A stretch of 64,000 nt of DNA from Prescottella defluvii (lineage in GTDB: Bacteria > Actinomycetota > Actinomycetes > Mycobacteriales > Mycobacteriaceae): NCBI GenBank assembly GCA_029690005.1, contig CP121458.1, forward strand, positions 4,855,872-4,919,871. The letters run 5' to 3'. Below are positions 26,044 through 36,458 of this stretch, piece by piece. Under the pieces are notes generated by a model. It worked only from the letters and a program-made list of their open reading frames with translations, ran no database searches and had not been told where the DNA came from. The translations under genes were made by a program, and so were the position numbers. The number at the start of each line of letters is the position of its first letter. The stretch's first letter is position 1.

Positions 26044-29020
26044 CTGGCGATCATCTCCAACGTGGACCCGGTCCGGCCGCGCACGACGTGCAGCCGGCTC
26101 GGGATCCGCTGGCGCATCTCGTCGACGTGGCTGACGATCCCGACCACCCGACCGCCCGCCCGTAGCTCGTCGAGGACACCCATCACCAGGTCCAGGGTGT
26201 CGGCGTCGAGTGTCCCGAAGCCCTCGTCGATGAACATCGTGTCGAGCACGACGCCGCCCGACTCGGAGGCCACGACGTCGGCGAGCCCCAGCGCCAGCGC
26301 CAGCGATGCCAGGAAGGACTCGCCGCCCGACAGCGTCTTCGCCGACCGGACCACGCCGGTGTAGTCGTCCCGAATGTCGAGCCCGAGTCCGCCGCGACGT
26401 CCACGTGAGCCCGCCTCGTCCGAGTGGACGAACTCGTACCGCCCGGCGGACATTCGACGCAGCCGCGCCGACGCCGACACCGCGACCTCCTCGAGCCGCG
26501 ACGCGAGCACGTACGACCGCAACGACATCTTGCGCGAGTTCTGGCCACGCCCGGCCACCACGTCCGCCAGTCCGGCGAGTTCGTCGTGGGCCGCGAGCAC
26601 CGGGCCCAGCGCGGCCATGGTCTCCTCCAGGTGGGCAACGAGTCGCTCGAGGTTCCCGCGTCGCGTGTCCGCCTCCGCCGCTGCGGCCGCGGCGGTCTCG
26701 ACCGCTGTCGCTGCCTCACGCGCGAGCGCGTCGGGGCCGGCGGTGTCGACCGGCTCGAGGTCGGCGACCGCCACGACATCGGGTTCCGACAGCACCGCTC
26801 GGGCAGCCGCGAGGCGATCGCGGGCTGCGGTGAGCACGGCCTCGATCTGTCCCGTCCTGGCGGCCGGGCGAACGGCCGCCAACGCCGCGGCGAACGACTC
26901 GAAACCGGCGTCGGTCGTGGCGGTCTGCACGCGGGCACCGAGGTCGCGCGCGGCGGCATCGAGCGTCGCGGCCCGGTCCCGGGCGTCGAGCAGTTGCGCG
27001 GCCAGCGCCGCGAGGTCGTCGAACCGGTCGCGGCGGGCCTGCACGCTGCGGTCCTCCCCGGCGGCCTCGGACAGTCTGGTGCGCAGCGACGCCATCTGTT
27101 CCTCGGCGGCCTCGATGCGGGTGTCGAGCGCGGCCCGCTCGGTGTCGACCGCGCGGGACTGCTCGTCCAACCGGGCACCGCGGGAACGGAGTTCGCTGAC
27201 CGATACGGACGCGCCCGCGAGGCCCTCGGCGGTCGACCGCGCGCGGTCGACCGCCGCCGCGGCGTTCGCACGTTGTACCCGCAGCTCGTCGCGGTCGCCG
27301 TCGCCGCCACGCTGGGCCAGCAGATCGACCGTCCGCTCGAGCTGTGCCTGCCGCTCGGTTTCCTTCTCCAGGACCTGGGCCGCCCGCTGCTCGGCGAGCC
27401 GGGCCGTCTCCTCGTCCGCCTTGGTGACCGTCGCATCGCCCGGCCGCGCGGGCTCGGGGTGGTCGACCGAGCCGCACACGGCACACTTCTCCCCGGCGAC
27501 GAGCTGCGCGGCCAGCTCCGCCGCCATGCCCGCGATCCGCTGCTCGCGCAGGTCGAGGAGCCGGTCCCGCGCGCTCTGGTGCGCGTCGCGGGCGTCCGCA
27601 ACCGCCACCCTTTGCTTCTCGAGAGCCGTTCTGGTCGAGATCAATTCGTCGGCGGCGGCGGACGCATCGGTCGCGCGCGCGGCCGCATCTTCGAGCGCGG
27701 GCAGCGATGCCTGCGCCTGCTCGGCTGCACGCAACGCCTCCTCCGCCGCGTCGAGTGCCGCGGGCCACTGGGCGCGGTCGGTCGCCAGTGTTTCAGCCTT
27801 CCGCGCCAGATCCGCTCTGCCACGGCGCATCTCGACGAGGTCGCGGTCGAGCTGCTCCATAGCGCGGGCCTCGCCGAGCAGGCCGTCGAGTCGGACCACC
27901 TCCGCGGCCCATTCCCGCCCCTGTGCACGGATCGCGTCGCGGTCGGCTCCCGTCTGCGGCCACGACAGCATCGCGATCAGACCCGCGCCATCCTCGGACG
28001 CGCCGAGCCGATCGGCGACCGTTCGGGCACGGGATACCGCGGACTCGGAATCCCGTGCCGCGGAGTCCGCTTCGGCGGCCGCCGCTGCGACGACGGCGGC
28101 CCGCGATGCGCGATCCGCTTCGGCAGCGAGCGCATCACGCTCGGCGGCCCCGGTCTCGAGTTCGACGAGCGCCGCCCGGGCGCGGTCGCGCCTGGCCTGC
28201 AGCTCACGCACCCGCCTGGTCTCCAGGGCCGCGGCGCGGGCCTTCTCCTCCCGGCACGGGCGTGGTTCAGTTCCGCCGTTGTCAGGTCGGCCGTCTCGAC
28301 GGACTGGTCCAGCAGCCGCCGCGACCAGGTGAGCGGATCGCCGTCGGTCCCTAGTTCGATACCCGCGGCCGTCGACACCCGCGCGACAAGGAGGTCCACC
28401 TGCTTGCGGTGGTCCTCGACGCGCGCCGCGCTGGCCCTCTTGCGGTCGACGAACCAATCCTCGACGGATTTGAACCGCGTGGTGTCGAAGAGCTTCTCGA
28501 GCAGTTTGCCGCGTTCCTCGTTGTCGGCCCGCAGAAACTTGGCGAACTCGCCCTGCGGCAGCAGCACCACTTGGAAGAACTGGTCGGCGGTCATACCCAG
28601 CAGACGCTCGACCTCACGCGCGATGTCCGGGATACGGGAAAGGTTCTCGCCCTTGCCGTCCAGCCACTCGAGAGTCGCCTTCGCATTCTCGGTGAGCGTC
28701 CCCGCGCCGCGCTTCTTGGGGCGTTCGTACTCGGGGCTGCGGGTGATGCGCAGGGGCCGTCCGCCGATGGTCGCATCGAGCGTCACCGTCGGCACCGACC
28801 CGGCGGGCGCGTGGTCCGAGAGCAGCCGCTTGCCCTCCTTGCGGGCGCCGGGCACCGTGCCGTACAGCGCGAACGCGACGGCGTCGAGGATCGTCGTCTT
28901 ACCGGCTCCGGTCTGCCCGTGCAGCAGGAACAGCCCGTCGGCACCCAGCTCGTCGAAGTCGACCACGACGGTGTCGGCGAACGGGCCGAACGCAGTGACC
29001 TCGAGGTTGTGCAACCTCAC
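26040..29020 (-). CDS. sbcC: DNA double-strand-break repair ATPase SbcC (Rad50-like), one frameshift
   Basis: About 993 residues. The N-terminal half-ATPase starts MRLHNLEVTAFGPFA with Walker A GQTGAGKTT; long coiled coils follow on both sides of a zinc hook CAVCG (near the middle), and the C-terminal half has LSGGESF, the Walker B-type VVLDTMFIDEGFGTLD and the D-loop/H-loop VSHVDEMRQRIPSRL. With SbcD it forms an ATP-dependent exo/endonuclease that cuts DNA hairpins and protein-blocked ends. The frame shifts near 28255. GTG 29020 overlaps the sbcD stop (GTGA). Confidence 0.94.
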
Positions 29021-30214
29021 GCCGACACCTCCAGCGCGTCGATCGCATCGTCGCTGCGGACCGACGCGACCTCGGCGGCCGTCGCGCTGCGCAGCGCGTC
29101 CTCGAGCAGCCGGACCTCCCCCGTGCTCGCGTCGCTGCGCACGTCGGACAGAAAGCCCTCCGCCACCTCGAGATCCGAACGTCCACGAACCCGCTCGCGA
29201 TACCGGAGCTCCGGATTACCTTCGGGGCGTTGCCATTCCATGTGCACCGCGAACGGGAAGCGGGCCTGCAACGCCCGCATGGCATCGACGGGGCGCAGCG
29301 GATCGGTCAGGACCGCGGACACGTAGTGATCCTCCGCCGACGCGAACGCCGCGTCGTGCAGCAACTCGTCGAGGGTGCCGGTGAGCTGGCTGAGCCCGCG
29401 CACCACCGGCAGGTCGATCCGCTCCACCCCGGCGAGACCGGTGGCGTCGACGTCCACGAGCCACACCGACTTGCGGTGCGACCGCTCGCCGAACGAGTAC
29501 GGCAACGGCGAACCGCTGTAGCGGACGTTCTCGGCCAGCGTCTGCGGCGAGTGTAGATGGCCGAGGGCGACGTAGTCGACGCCGTCGAACGCCGCGGCCG
29601 ACACCGTCTCGACGCCGCCGACGGAGATCGACCTCTCCGACCCCGTCGCCTCCCCACCGACGACGAAGGCGTGCGCCAGCAGCACCGACCGCAGTCCGGG
29701 CACCGCAGTCCGTCGCACGTCCAGATCGGCCCTGATCCGCGTCATCGCGACATCGAGGATGTCGGCGTGCGACCGCGCCCGGGGTGCCCCCAACTCGGCA
29801 CGGGTGATCTCCGGCTCGAAGGTACGGGATGCCGTAGAAGGCGACCGGGCCGTGCTCGTCGTCGAGCAACACCGGGGTGTCCAGCGCTCCCACCCGGGTG
29901 AGCAGGTGCAGGCCGCCCGCGGCCGAGAACGCCGCGCCGGCGCCGAGTCGCACCGGTGAGTCGTGATTGCCCGACGTGGCGACAATCACAGCACCCGCCG
30001 CGCGGATCGCCTCGAAGCCCCGGTTGCACACCGCGACCGCGTCGGCACTCGGAATGGAACGGTCGTACACGTCCCCCGGCACCACCACGACGTCGACGCC
30101 GTGGGCGACGACCAGGTCCGCGATCGCGTCGAGCACCCGCGCCTGGTCGCCGAGCAGGTCGACGCCGTGGAAGGTGCGCCCGACGTGCCAGTCGGACGTG
30201 TGCAGGATCCTCAT
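29017..30214 (-). CDS. sbcD: Exonuclease subunit SbcD (Mre11-like), one frameshift
   Basis: Metallophosphoesterase subunit of SbcCD, about 399 residues. Phosphodiesterase motifs are HTSDWHVGR (metal-binding D and H), VVPGDVYDR, TSGNHDSPVR and YVALGHLHSPQ, followed by the capping domain. The frame shifts near 29825. ATG 30214 is chosen since MRILHTSDWH is the family start. Divergent from the DUF6542 gene and translationally coupled to sbcC. Confidence 0.94.
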
Positions 30215-30374
30215 GGCGAACGACGGTAGAGCACCCGACCGACAGCCCATCGAATCGGACATGCCGGTCGGACGGGGCCAATGACCGGCCCGAGCTGTGG
30301 ATTCTCAGCGAATTCTCGGCGTCTGCCGGTCCCGCCAACGAAGCAAGCCGACCGTCAGCGACTAATGTCGAAGT

Positions 30375-31292
30375 GTGTCCGCAACCCAACGTGCTCGTTC
30401 CGGGGTGCCGCTCGACCAACGATCGGCCCTCCCACCGTTCCCGGTGTGCCTGCCTGGGGGCTGTCGTCGTAGCCGCTGGGTTGACCTTCATCGGCTTCGC
30501 ACTCGACGCAATGTCGGGCAGCGAACTGACCTCGACGTTCTCGATCTTGTACTTCTTCGGCTGTGTCCTGGCGGTCCTCGCCGTTCGCTACCGGGGATGT
30601 TCACCGCCGTCGTCCAGCCTCCGCTCCTCCTGTTCGTCGCGGTTCCCATCGCTCAGCAGGTGTTCACTGGCGGCACGGGCACCGGCCTCAAGGATCTCGC
30701 ACTCAACGTCGCATATCCCCTGGTCAACCGATTCCCGTTGATGCTGGTGGCGACCCTCGTGGTGGGACTGATCGCCGGCGCGCGGGTGTTCCTCGTCCGG
30801 CAGGGCAAGGGCGCCCCGGCGCGGTCCAGGGTCCGACGCACCCAGCCGAGGACCACTCGCGACGACTCGTCGACGAGTCGTCGCGAAGCCCCCACCCGCT
30901 CGCCGCGCGCCACATCGCGCCGCGACGAGCGCCCGCGGCGCGACGACCACGCCCGAGACGACTACACACGGAGCGACGACTACGAGACACCGATGGACCG
31001 CCGCCCTCGGCGGCGCGCCCCGGTGAACGACCAGCGTCCGCCCCGCCCCGCCCACGAGCCCGTCACGGCACACGTCTCCGGCTACGGTGGGCGCGACAAC
31101 GGCTACCGCGAGCCGGTGCGACGCGAAGGCCCGCGGCGCGAGACCGTGTACGGCGAGCCGATCGCCCGCGATCGCGAACCGATCCAGCGTGACCCGATTC
31201 CGGCCCGCTCCCGCCCGCCGATGGACATGCCGCCGCGGCTGGCACCGCAGGTGCGCTACCGGGAGCGACGCGAGCCCCCGTTCGACGGCTAG
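30375..31292 (+). CDS. DUF6542-type membrane protein with charged tail, frameshifts
   Basis: About 305 residues: an N-terminal membrane domain with several helices (AVVVAAGLTFIGFALDAMSG; FSILYFFGCVLAVLAVRY; VQPPLLLFVAVPIAQQVF; FPLMLVATLVVGLIAGARVF) and a highly charged Arg/Asp/Pro-rich tail of about 150 residues that is probably disordered and cytoplasmic. Frame changes occur near 30450 and 30597. GTG 30375 is preceded by TAATGT and six bases, a leaderless signal. The position next to ispH matches the mycobacterial Rv1111c location. Function unknown. Confidence 0.7.
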   Translation: MSATQRARSGVPLDQRSALPPFPVCLPGGCRRSRWVDLHRLRTRRNVGQRTDLDVLDLVLLRLCPGGPRRSLPGMFTAVVQPPLLLFVAVPIAQQVFTGGTGTGLKDLALNVAYPLVNRFPLMLVATLVVGLIAGARVFLVRQGKGAPARSRVRRTQPRTTRDDSSTSRREAPTRSPRATSRRDERPRRDDHARDDYTRSDDYETPMDRRPRRRAPVNDQRPPRPAHEPVTAHVSGYGGRDNGYREPVRREGPRRETVYGEPIARDREPIQRDPIPARSRPPMDMPPRLAPQVRYRERREPPFDG

Positions 31293-31303
31293 ACGGACAA
31301 GAG

Positions 31304-31347
31304 AAGGGAACGCCCCGGGATGAACATTCGTCCCGGGGCGTTCCCTT
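31304..31347. terminator. Strong bidirectional terminator
   Basis: AAGGGAACGCCCCGGGA (31304-31320) pairs perfectly with its complement at 31331-31347, 17 bp, with a 10-base loop and TTTGT on the plus strand, between the convergent DUF6542 and ispH genes. Confidence 0.88.
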
Positions 31348-31359
31348 TGTCGGTCGTCG

Positions 31360-32364
31360 TCAGTTGCGGGCTGCGCGCAGTTCCCGCGGCAGCGCGAAGA
31401 CGAGCGTCTCGTTGGCGGTGGTCACCGACTGCACGTCCGCGAAGCCGTGCTCGGCGAGCAGGTCGATGACCCCGCGAACCAACACCTCGGGAACCGACGC
31501 TCCGGACGTGATGCCGACGGTCCGCACACCGTCGAGCCACTCGAGATCGACCTCGCGGGCGTAGTCGACCAGGTGCGCGGCGCGCGCACCGGCTCCCAGC
31601 GCCACCTCGACCAGCCGCACCGAGTTGGACGAGTTCCGTGATCCGACCACGATCACCAGGTCGCACTCCGGTGCCATCGCCTTCACGGCCACCTGACGGT
31701 TCTGCGTGGCGTAACAGATGTCGTCGCTCGGCGGGTCCTCGAGCTGCGGGAACTTCTGCCGCAGCCGATGCACGGTCTCCATCGTCTCGTCGACGGACAG
31801 CGTCGTCTGCGACAGCCAGACGACCTTGGCGCCATCGCGCACCACGACCTTCTCCACCGCGTCGGGGCCGTCGACCAGCTGCACGTGATCGGGGGCCTCG
31901 CCGGCGGTGCCCTCGACCTCCTCGTGGCCCTCGTGCCCGATCAGCAGGATGTCGTAGTCGTCGCGTGCGAACCGCTTGGCCTCCTGGTGGACCTTCGTCA
32001 CCAGCGGGCACGTCGCGTCGATCGTGTGCAGGCTCCGCTCGGCGGCGGCGGTGTGGACCGCCGGCGACACGCCGTGCGCGGAGAACACCAGCACCGATCC
32101 CTCGGGCACCTCGTCGGTCTCGTCGACGAAGACGACGCCGCGCTCGGCGAGCGTGTCGACGACGTGGCGGTTGTGCACGATCTCCTTGCGCACGTAGATC
32201 GGCGCGCCATGCTTCTCGAGGGCCTTCTCGACGGTCTCGACGGCGCGGTCGACGCCCGCGCAGTAGCCGCGAGGCTCGGCCAGGAGAACCCGCTTGGCCT
32301 GATCGGCGGCGTCGGCACCGGCGGATCGGGCGATACCCAGATTGAGAGGAACAGCCGAAGACAT
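31360..32364 (-). CDS. ispH: 4-hydroxy-3-methylbut-2-enyl diphosphate reductase IspH (LytB)
   Basis: Last enzyme of the MEP isoprenoid pathway, reducing HMBPP to IPP and DMAPP. 334 residues and intact. The three cysteines that bind the [4Fe-4S] cluster are in PRGYCAGVDRAV, DATCPLVTKVH and DDICYATQNRQ, and the substrate-contact loop GSRNSSNSVRL is present. ATG 32364 has TACGCT six bases upstream (leaderless) and also a weak GGAG. Feeds the Z-prenyl synthase at 51113 and cell-wall decaprenyl phosphate. Confidence 0.96.
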   Translation of the reverse strand: MSSAVPLNLGIARSAGADAADQAKRVLLAEPRGYCAGVDRAVETVEKALEKHGAPIYVRKEIVHNRHVVDTLAERGVVFVDETDEVPEGSVLVFSAHGVSPAVHTAAAERSLHTIDATCPLVTKVHQEAKRFARDDYDILLIGHEGHEEVEGTAGEAPDHVQLVDGPDAVEKVVVRDGAKVVWLSQTTLSVDETMETVHRLRQKFPQLEDPPSDDICYATQNRQVAVKAMAPECDLVIVVGSRNSSNSVRLVEVALGAGARAAHLVDYAREVDLEWLDGVRTVGITSGASVPEVLVRGVIDLLAEHGFADVQSVTTANETLVFALPRELRAARN

Positions 32365-32482
32365 GACTCCAGCGTACGGTGCACGCCGCCGGCCCCCGTT
32401 CGGCACACGACGATGTGGGATCCCGGCCGGATCACCGGGGCGTCGGCTACCAAATAGCGCCGTCGTGAGGCAGGCTGTGAGC

Positions 32483-33088
32483 ATGATCCGTCCTCCGTTC
32501 GTGGCGCGCGTCGCCGCCGGTATGGCCATCACGGCGTATGAAGAGGCACTCAAGCTGCCGTCTACCGCCATGACGCTGCCGATGACCGCGGTCAGTCAGG
32601 TGCTGCAGACGACGATGCGGGTCCAGCAGTCCATGACCGCGCTCGCTATCAAGGGTGACCAGGCGTTCTGCCTCTTCGACCACAACGAGGAAGAACCGTC
32701 GTGGGCGGTGTTCGACGAGGACCGCACCGACTTCGACACCGACGGCGAGGTGGACGTCGAGGCCCCGGCGGACACCGACACCGCCGACCGCCCGAGCACG
32801 CCGGGCCGGTTCGCGCTGTACTCGATGACCCCCACCGAGGGTGACGACGCCGAGGACCGCCCGGAGAAGCCCGCCGACACGGCGCCGCCCGCCCACGACG
32901 TTCCCGTTCCGGAGATCGCCGAGGAACTCGACTACGCGGCCCTCACGCTCGCCCAACTGCGGACCCGGCTGCGGTCGCTGTCGGTGGAGGATCTGACGGC
33001 GCTGCTCGAGTACGAGGAGCGCACCGCGGCCCGGGCGCCGTTCCAGACCATGCTCTCCAACCGCATCACCTCCGCCAAAGCCAAGTGA
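32483..33088 (+). CDS. Lipid droplet-associated protein
   Basis: 201 residues. The start MIRPPFVARVAAGMAITAYE, the amphipathic region PMTAVSQVLQTTMRVQQSMT followed by ALAIKGD, and a C-terminal TLAQLRTRLRSLSVEDLTAL match the actinobacterial lipid-droplet protein family found just upstream of xseA in mycobacteria and rhodococci. It is expected to coat triacylglycerol or wax ester droplets, in keeping with the WS/DGAT at 52840. The middle is acidic and variable. The stop overlaps the xseA GTG by four bases (GTGA). Confidence 0.8.
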   Translation: MIRPPFVARVAAGMAITAYEEALKLPSTAMTLPMTAVSQVLQTTMRVQQSMTALAIKGDQAFCLFDHNEEEPSWAVFDEDRTDFDTDGEVDVEAPADTDTADRPSTPGRFALYSMTPTEGDDAEDRPEKPADTAPPAHDVPVPEIAEELDYAALTLAQLRTRLRSLSVEDLTALLEYEERTAARAPFQTMLSNRITSAKAK

Positions 33089-34342
33089 CCTCCGCTCGCC
33101 CCGCGTCCGGCGGCCCGTCCCCGAGCACGGCCGAGCAGCCCTGGCCGGTACGGACCGTCTCCACCAAGGTCGCCCAGTGGATCGACCGCCTCGGCAGTGT
33201 GTGGGTCGAGGGCCAGATCACGCAGATCAACGCCCGCCCGGGCACCCGCACGGCCTTCCTCGTGCTGCGCGACCCGTCGGTCGACATGTCGCTGTCGGTG
33301 ACCTGTTCGCCGCAGCTGCTGCGCGACGCCCCGGTGCCGCTCACCGAGGGCAGCCGTGTCGTGATGTTCGGCAAGCTGTCGTTCTACACCGGTCGCGGCA
33401 CGGTGTCGCTGCGGGTGACGGAGATCCGCGCCGTCGGCATCGGTGAGCTGCTGGCCCGCATCGAGCGGCTGCGGGCGCTGCTGGCTGCCGAGGGCCTGTT
33501 CGATCCGCGGCTCAAGCGTCCGCTGCCGTTCCTGCCGGGCACGATCGGCCTGGTCACCGCCCGCGCGAGCGCGGCCGAGCGGGACGTCCTCAGCGTCGCG
33601 CAGCGTCGGTGGCCGGCGGTGCGGTTCGAGGTGCGGCACGCCACCGTGCAGGGGCCGACCGCGGTGCCACAGATCATCGCGGCACTTCGAGGAGCTGGAC
33701 GACGATCCGAACGTCGACGTGATCATCCTCGCCCGCGGCGGCGGCAGCGTCGAGGATCTGCTCCCGTTCTCCGACGAGACCCTGTGCCGCGCGATCGTCG
33801 CGTGCACGACGCCGGTGGTGAGCGCGATCGGCCACGAGCCGGACAGCCCGCTCAGCGACCACGTCGCCGACCTGCGCGCCGCGACGCCCACCGATGCCGC
33901 CAAACGCGTCGTGCCCGATGCCGTGGCCGAACAGGCGCTGGTGTCCGAACTGCGCGGGCGCAGTGCCGCGGCGCTGCGCAACTGGGTCCAGCGCGAGGCG
34001 CACCTCGTCGAACAGCTCCGCAGCCGCCCGGTGCTCGCCGATCCGCTCGCCGGGATCGATCGTCGGGCCGAGGAGGTCGACCGGCTGCGCGACGCCGCCC
34101 GCAGGGACGTGAGCCGCGCGATCGCGGCCGAGTCGACGGCCGTCGAGCATCTACGAGCGCGGCTGACGACCCTCGGGCCGGCGGCGACGCTGGCCCGCGG
34201 CTACGCCGTCGTGCAGAAGGTGCTCGGCGACAACGAGCCCGAGGTGCTGCGGTCCGTGGACGACGCACCGCCGGGCACGCAGATCCGAGTCAGGTTGGCC
34301 GACGGCGCGGTGCGCGCCGCCGTGATGGGAAGAGAGTCATGA
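33085..34342 (+). CDS. xseA: Exodeoxyribonuclease VII large subunit, one frameshift
   Basis: About 419 residues: OB-fold N-terminus (VWVEGQITQINARPGTRTAF), then the catalytic domain with ALLAAEGLFDPRLKRPLPFL, TARASAAERDVL, ILARGGGSVEDLLPFSDE and GHEPDSPLSDHVADLRAATP, and a coiled-coil tail ending in GTQIRVRLADG. It degrades single-stranded DNA as a complex with XseB. A frameshift near 33690 (IIAAL|EELDDDP) is the only break. The GTG start overlaps the upstream stop; its stop overlaps xseB by four bases. Confidence 0.95.
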
Positions 34343-34569
34343 GCAACGCAGATGTGGCCGAACTCGGTTACGAGGCGGCGCGGGACGAGCTGGTCGTAGT
34401 CGTGAAGACCCTCGAACTGGGCGGCCTGGACCTGGACGAATCGCTCGCGCTGTGGGAGCGCGGCGAGGCGCTGGCCAAGCGCTGCGAGGAGCACCTTGCG
34501 GGCGCCCGCCAGCGGGTCGAGCAGGCACTCGCCCACGCCGACGCTGCCGACGACGACTCGGACGAGTAG
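34339..34569 (+). CDS. xseB: Exodeoxyribonuclease VII small subunit
   Basis: 76 residues, intact. ELVVVVKTLELGGLDLDESL followed by ALWERGEALAKRCEEHL is the family core. ATG 34339 overlaps the xseA stop (ATGA), ensuring coupled synthesis of the two subunits. The acidic tail is typical. Confidence 0.94.
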   Translation: MSNADVAELGYEAARDELVVVVKTLELGGLDLDESLALWERGEALAKRCEEHLAGARQRVEQALAHADAADDDSDE

Positions 34570-34575
34570 GCCCCG

Positions 34576-35145
34576 CTACCGCTGCAGCGGCTGAACCGCC
34601 CCGACCGCGGTCGCGAGCGTGGTGAAGTCCGCCGCGGGCGCGGGCCCTGTGAGCAGGATCCGCGTGTCACCGAAGTCGCTGACCCAGATGGCCTCGACGC
34701 CATCGCCACCGAACACGTCCGATGTGTGGTCACCGACCTGCTCGGTGCCGGTCGCGTACCGGGGTTCGCCGGCGATGAACGGGACCAGCGCCTCCTCGGT
34801 GGCGTCGCTCTGCGTCAGCTGGATGTATCGGCCGGCTTCGGTGATGAACCCGATGTTGCTCGAGTCACCGCCGCCGTTACCGGAGACGATGCTCCGAGAA
34901 CCCGAGTTCGGGGTCCAGCCCTGCGGAGTTTCGGGCTGACGGATCGGGAAACCCAGCTCGCGCGAGTCGTACTTGAACGCGGCCTCGGCGTCGAAGCTGG
35001 GGATCGGTCCCTGCTTCGGACCGCCCGGACTGAACGAGCACTGGGTCGCGATGCCCGCGATGAGCAGACACGCCACAACCAGCGGGATCAGTGACCACGC
35101 CATGTCTTGGCCGTTCTGCAGGATGCGGGGCTTCTTCTCGGGCAC
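34576..35145 (-). CDS. DUF4245 membrane-anchored protein
   Basis: 189 residues: a single transmembrane helix (MAWSLIPLVVACLLIAGIAT) after a short basic N-terminus (MPEKKPRILQNGQD), then an exported domain with YDSRELGFPIRQPETPQGWT and YIQLTQSDATEEALVPFIAG, characteristic of DUF4245. The family is confined to actinobacteria and sits next to glpX, as here; role unknown. GTG 35145 start. Convergent with xseB, leaving only six bases between stops. Confidence 0.85.
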   Translation of the reverse strand: MPEKKPRILQNGQDMAWSLIPLVVACLLIAGIATQCSFSPGGPKQGPIPSFDAEAAFKYDSRELGFPIRQPETPQGWTPNSGSRSIVSGNGGGDSSNIGFITEAGRYIQLTQSDATEEALVPFIAGEPRYATGTEQVGDHTSDVFGGDGVEAIWVSDFGDTRILLTGPAPAADFTTLATAVGAVQPLQR

Positions 35146-35326
35146 GATGTCCAGTATTCCTGTTCCGCCGTCAGGGTGGCCCAGCCCCCACTCATCGTGG
35201 GGGTTCTGAGAGAATCACTCTGAGATTCGTCCACCGAATCGACGGCCCGACCGCAACGCGGTCGACCGCCCCGAAGTGTCGGCCACCACATTGCGCCGAC
35301 CTTGACTGCAGCAGGAGGCACTGCCC

Positions 35327-36367
35327 ATGACGGCCAGCACCCCATCGAGTCGCCGCGAGGCCCCGGACCGCAACCTCGCTCTCGAGTTGGTGCGAGTCAC
35401 AGAAGCCGCCGCCATGGCTGCCGGTCGCTGGGTCGGCCGGGGTGACAAGGAGGGCGGCGACGGTGCCGCCGTCGACGCCATGCGCCACATGGTGAGCTCG
35501 GTCTCGATGCAGGGCGTCGTGGTCATCGGTGAGGGCGAGAAGGACGAAGCCCCGATGCTCTACAACGGCGAGGAAGTCGGCAACGGCGACGGCCCGCTGT
35601 GCGACGTAGCGGTCGACCCGATCGACGGCACCACGCTGATGAGCAAGGGCGCTCCCGGTTCCATCGCGGTCCTCGCCGTCGCCGAGCGCGGCGCGATGTT
35701 CGACCCGTCGGCCGTGTTCTACATGGACAAGATCGCGGTCGGCCCCGAGGCCGCCGACGTCATCGACCTGTCCGCGGGTGTCGCCGAGAACATCCGTCGC
35801 GTCGCCAAGGCGAAGAACCGCGCGGTCTCCGACACGACGGTCACGATCCTGGACCGTCCGCGCCACGCCGACATCATCCGCGAGATCCGCGAGACCGGCG
35901 CGCGCATTCGACTGATCTCCGACGGCGACGTCGCCGGCGCGATCGCAACGGCCCGCCCCGAGTCGGGCGTCGACATGCTGCTCGGCATCGGCGGCACCCC
36001 GGAGGGCATCATCGCCGCGGCCGCGCTGCGCTGCATGGGCGGCGCCCTGCAGGGCAAGCTGGCCCCGAAGGACGAGGCCGAGCGCCAGAAGGCACTCGAC
36101 GCCGGCCACGACCTGGACCGTGTCCTGCGGACCGAGGAGCTGGTCACGGGCGAGAACATCTTCTTCTGCGCGACCGGTGTCACCGACGGTGACCTGCTCA
36201 AGGGTGTGCGCTACTACGGTGGCGGCGCGACGACGCAGTCGATCGTCATGCGCAGCAAGTCCGGCACCGTCCGCATGATCGAGGCCTACCACCGCCTCGA
36301 GAAGCTGCACGAGTTCTCCTCGATCAACTTCGACGGGGTCGAGGGCGCACAGCCGCCGCTGCCCTGA
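35327..36367 (+). CDS. glpX: Class II fructose-1,6-bisphosphatase GlpX
   Basis: Gluconeogenic enzyme hydrolysing fructose-1,6-bisphosphate. 346 residues, intact, preceded by CAGGAGG. Metal and substrate motifs: GRGDKEGGD, VIGEGEKDEAPML, VDPIDGTTLMSKG, ISDGDVAGAI and GIGGTPEGIIAAAALRCMGG. In mycolata the class II enzyme is normally the sole FBPase, needed for growth on lipids and steroids, which fits kstD and lipid-storage genes here. Confidence 0.96.
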   Translation: MTASTPSSRREAPDRNLALELVRVTEAAAMAAGRWVGRGDKEGGDGAAVDAMRHMVSSVSMQGVVVIGEGEKDEAPMLYNGEEVGNGDGPLCDVAVDPIDGTTLMSKGAPGSIAVLAVAERGAMFDPSAVFYMDKIAVGPEAADVIDLSAGVAENIRRVAKAKNRAVSDTTVTILDRPRHADIIREIRETGARIRLISDGDVAGAIATARPESGVDMLLGIGGTPEGIIAAAALRCMGGALQGKLAPKDEAERQKALDAGHDLDRVLRTEELVTGENIFFCATGVTDGDLLKGVRYYGGGATTQSIVMRSKSGTVRMIEAYHRLEKLHEFSSINFDGVEGAQPPLP

Positions 36368-36383
36368 TCGACCGATAGTTCCC

Positions 36384-36434
36384 AGCTGAAGGGTCCCTTC
36401 GTGCGCTGCCTGCGCATGAAGGGACCCTTCAGCT
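36384..36434. terminator. Strong terminator between glpX and fumC
   Basis: A perfect 17-bp stem AGCTGAAGGGTCCCTTC / GAAGGGACCCTTCAGCT with a 17-base loop, followed by TTGCTG on the plus strand. Confidence 0.82.
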
Positions 36435-36458
36435 TTGCTGCGGTGGCAAGCTGGATCC

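Noticed and set aside
26424..29384. A 986-codon open frame on the plus strand opposite sbcC and the sbcD end
   Set aside because: It is the antisense shadow of a very GC-rich coding sequence. Composition (runs of Arg, Gly, Ala) has no family features, whereas the minus strand encodes clear SbcC.
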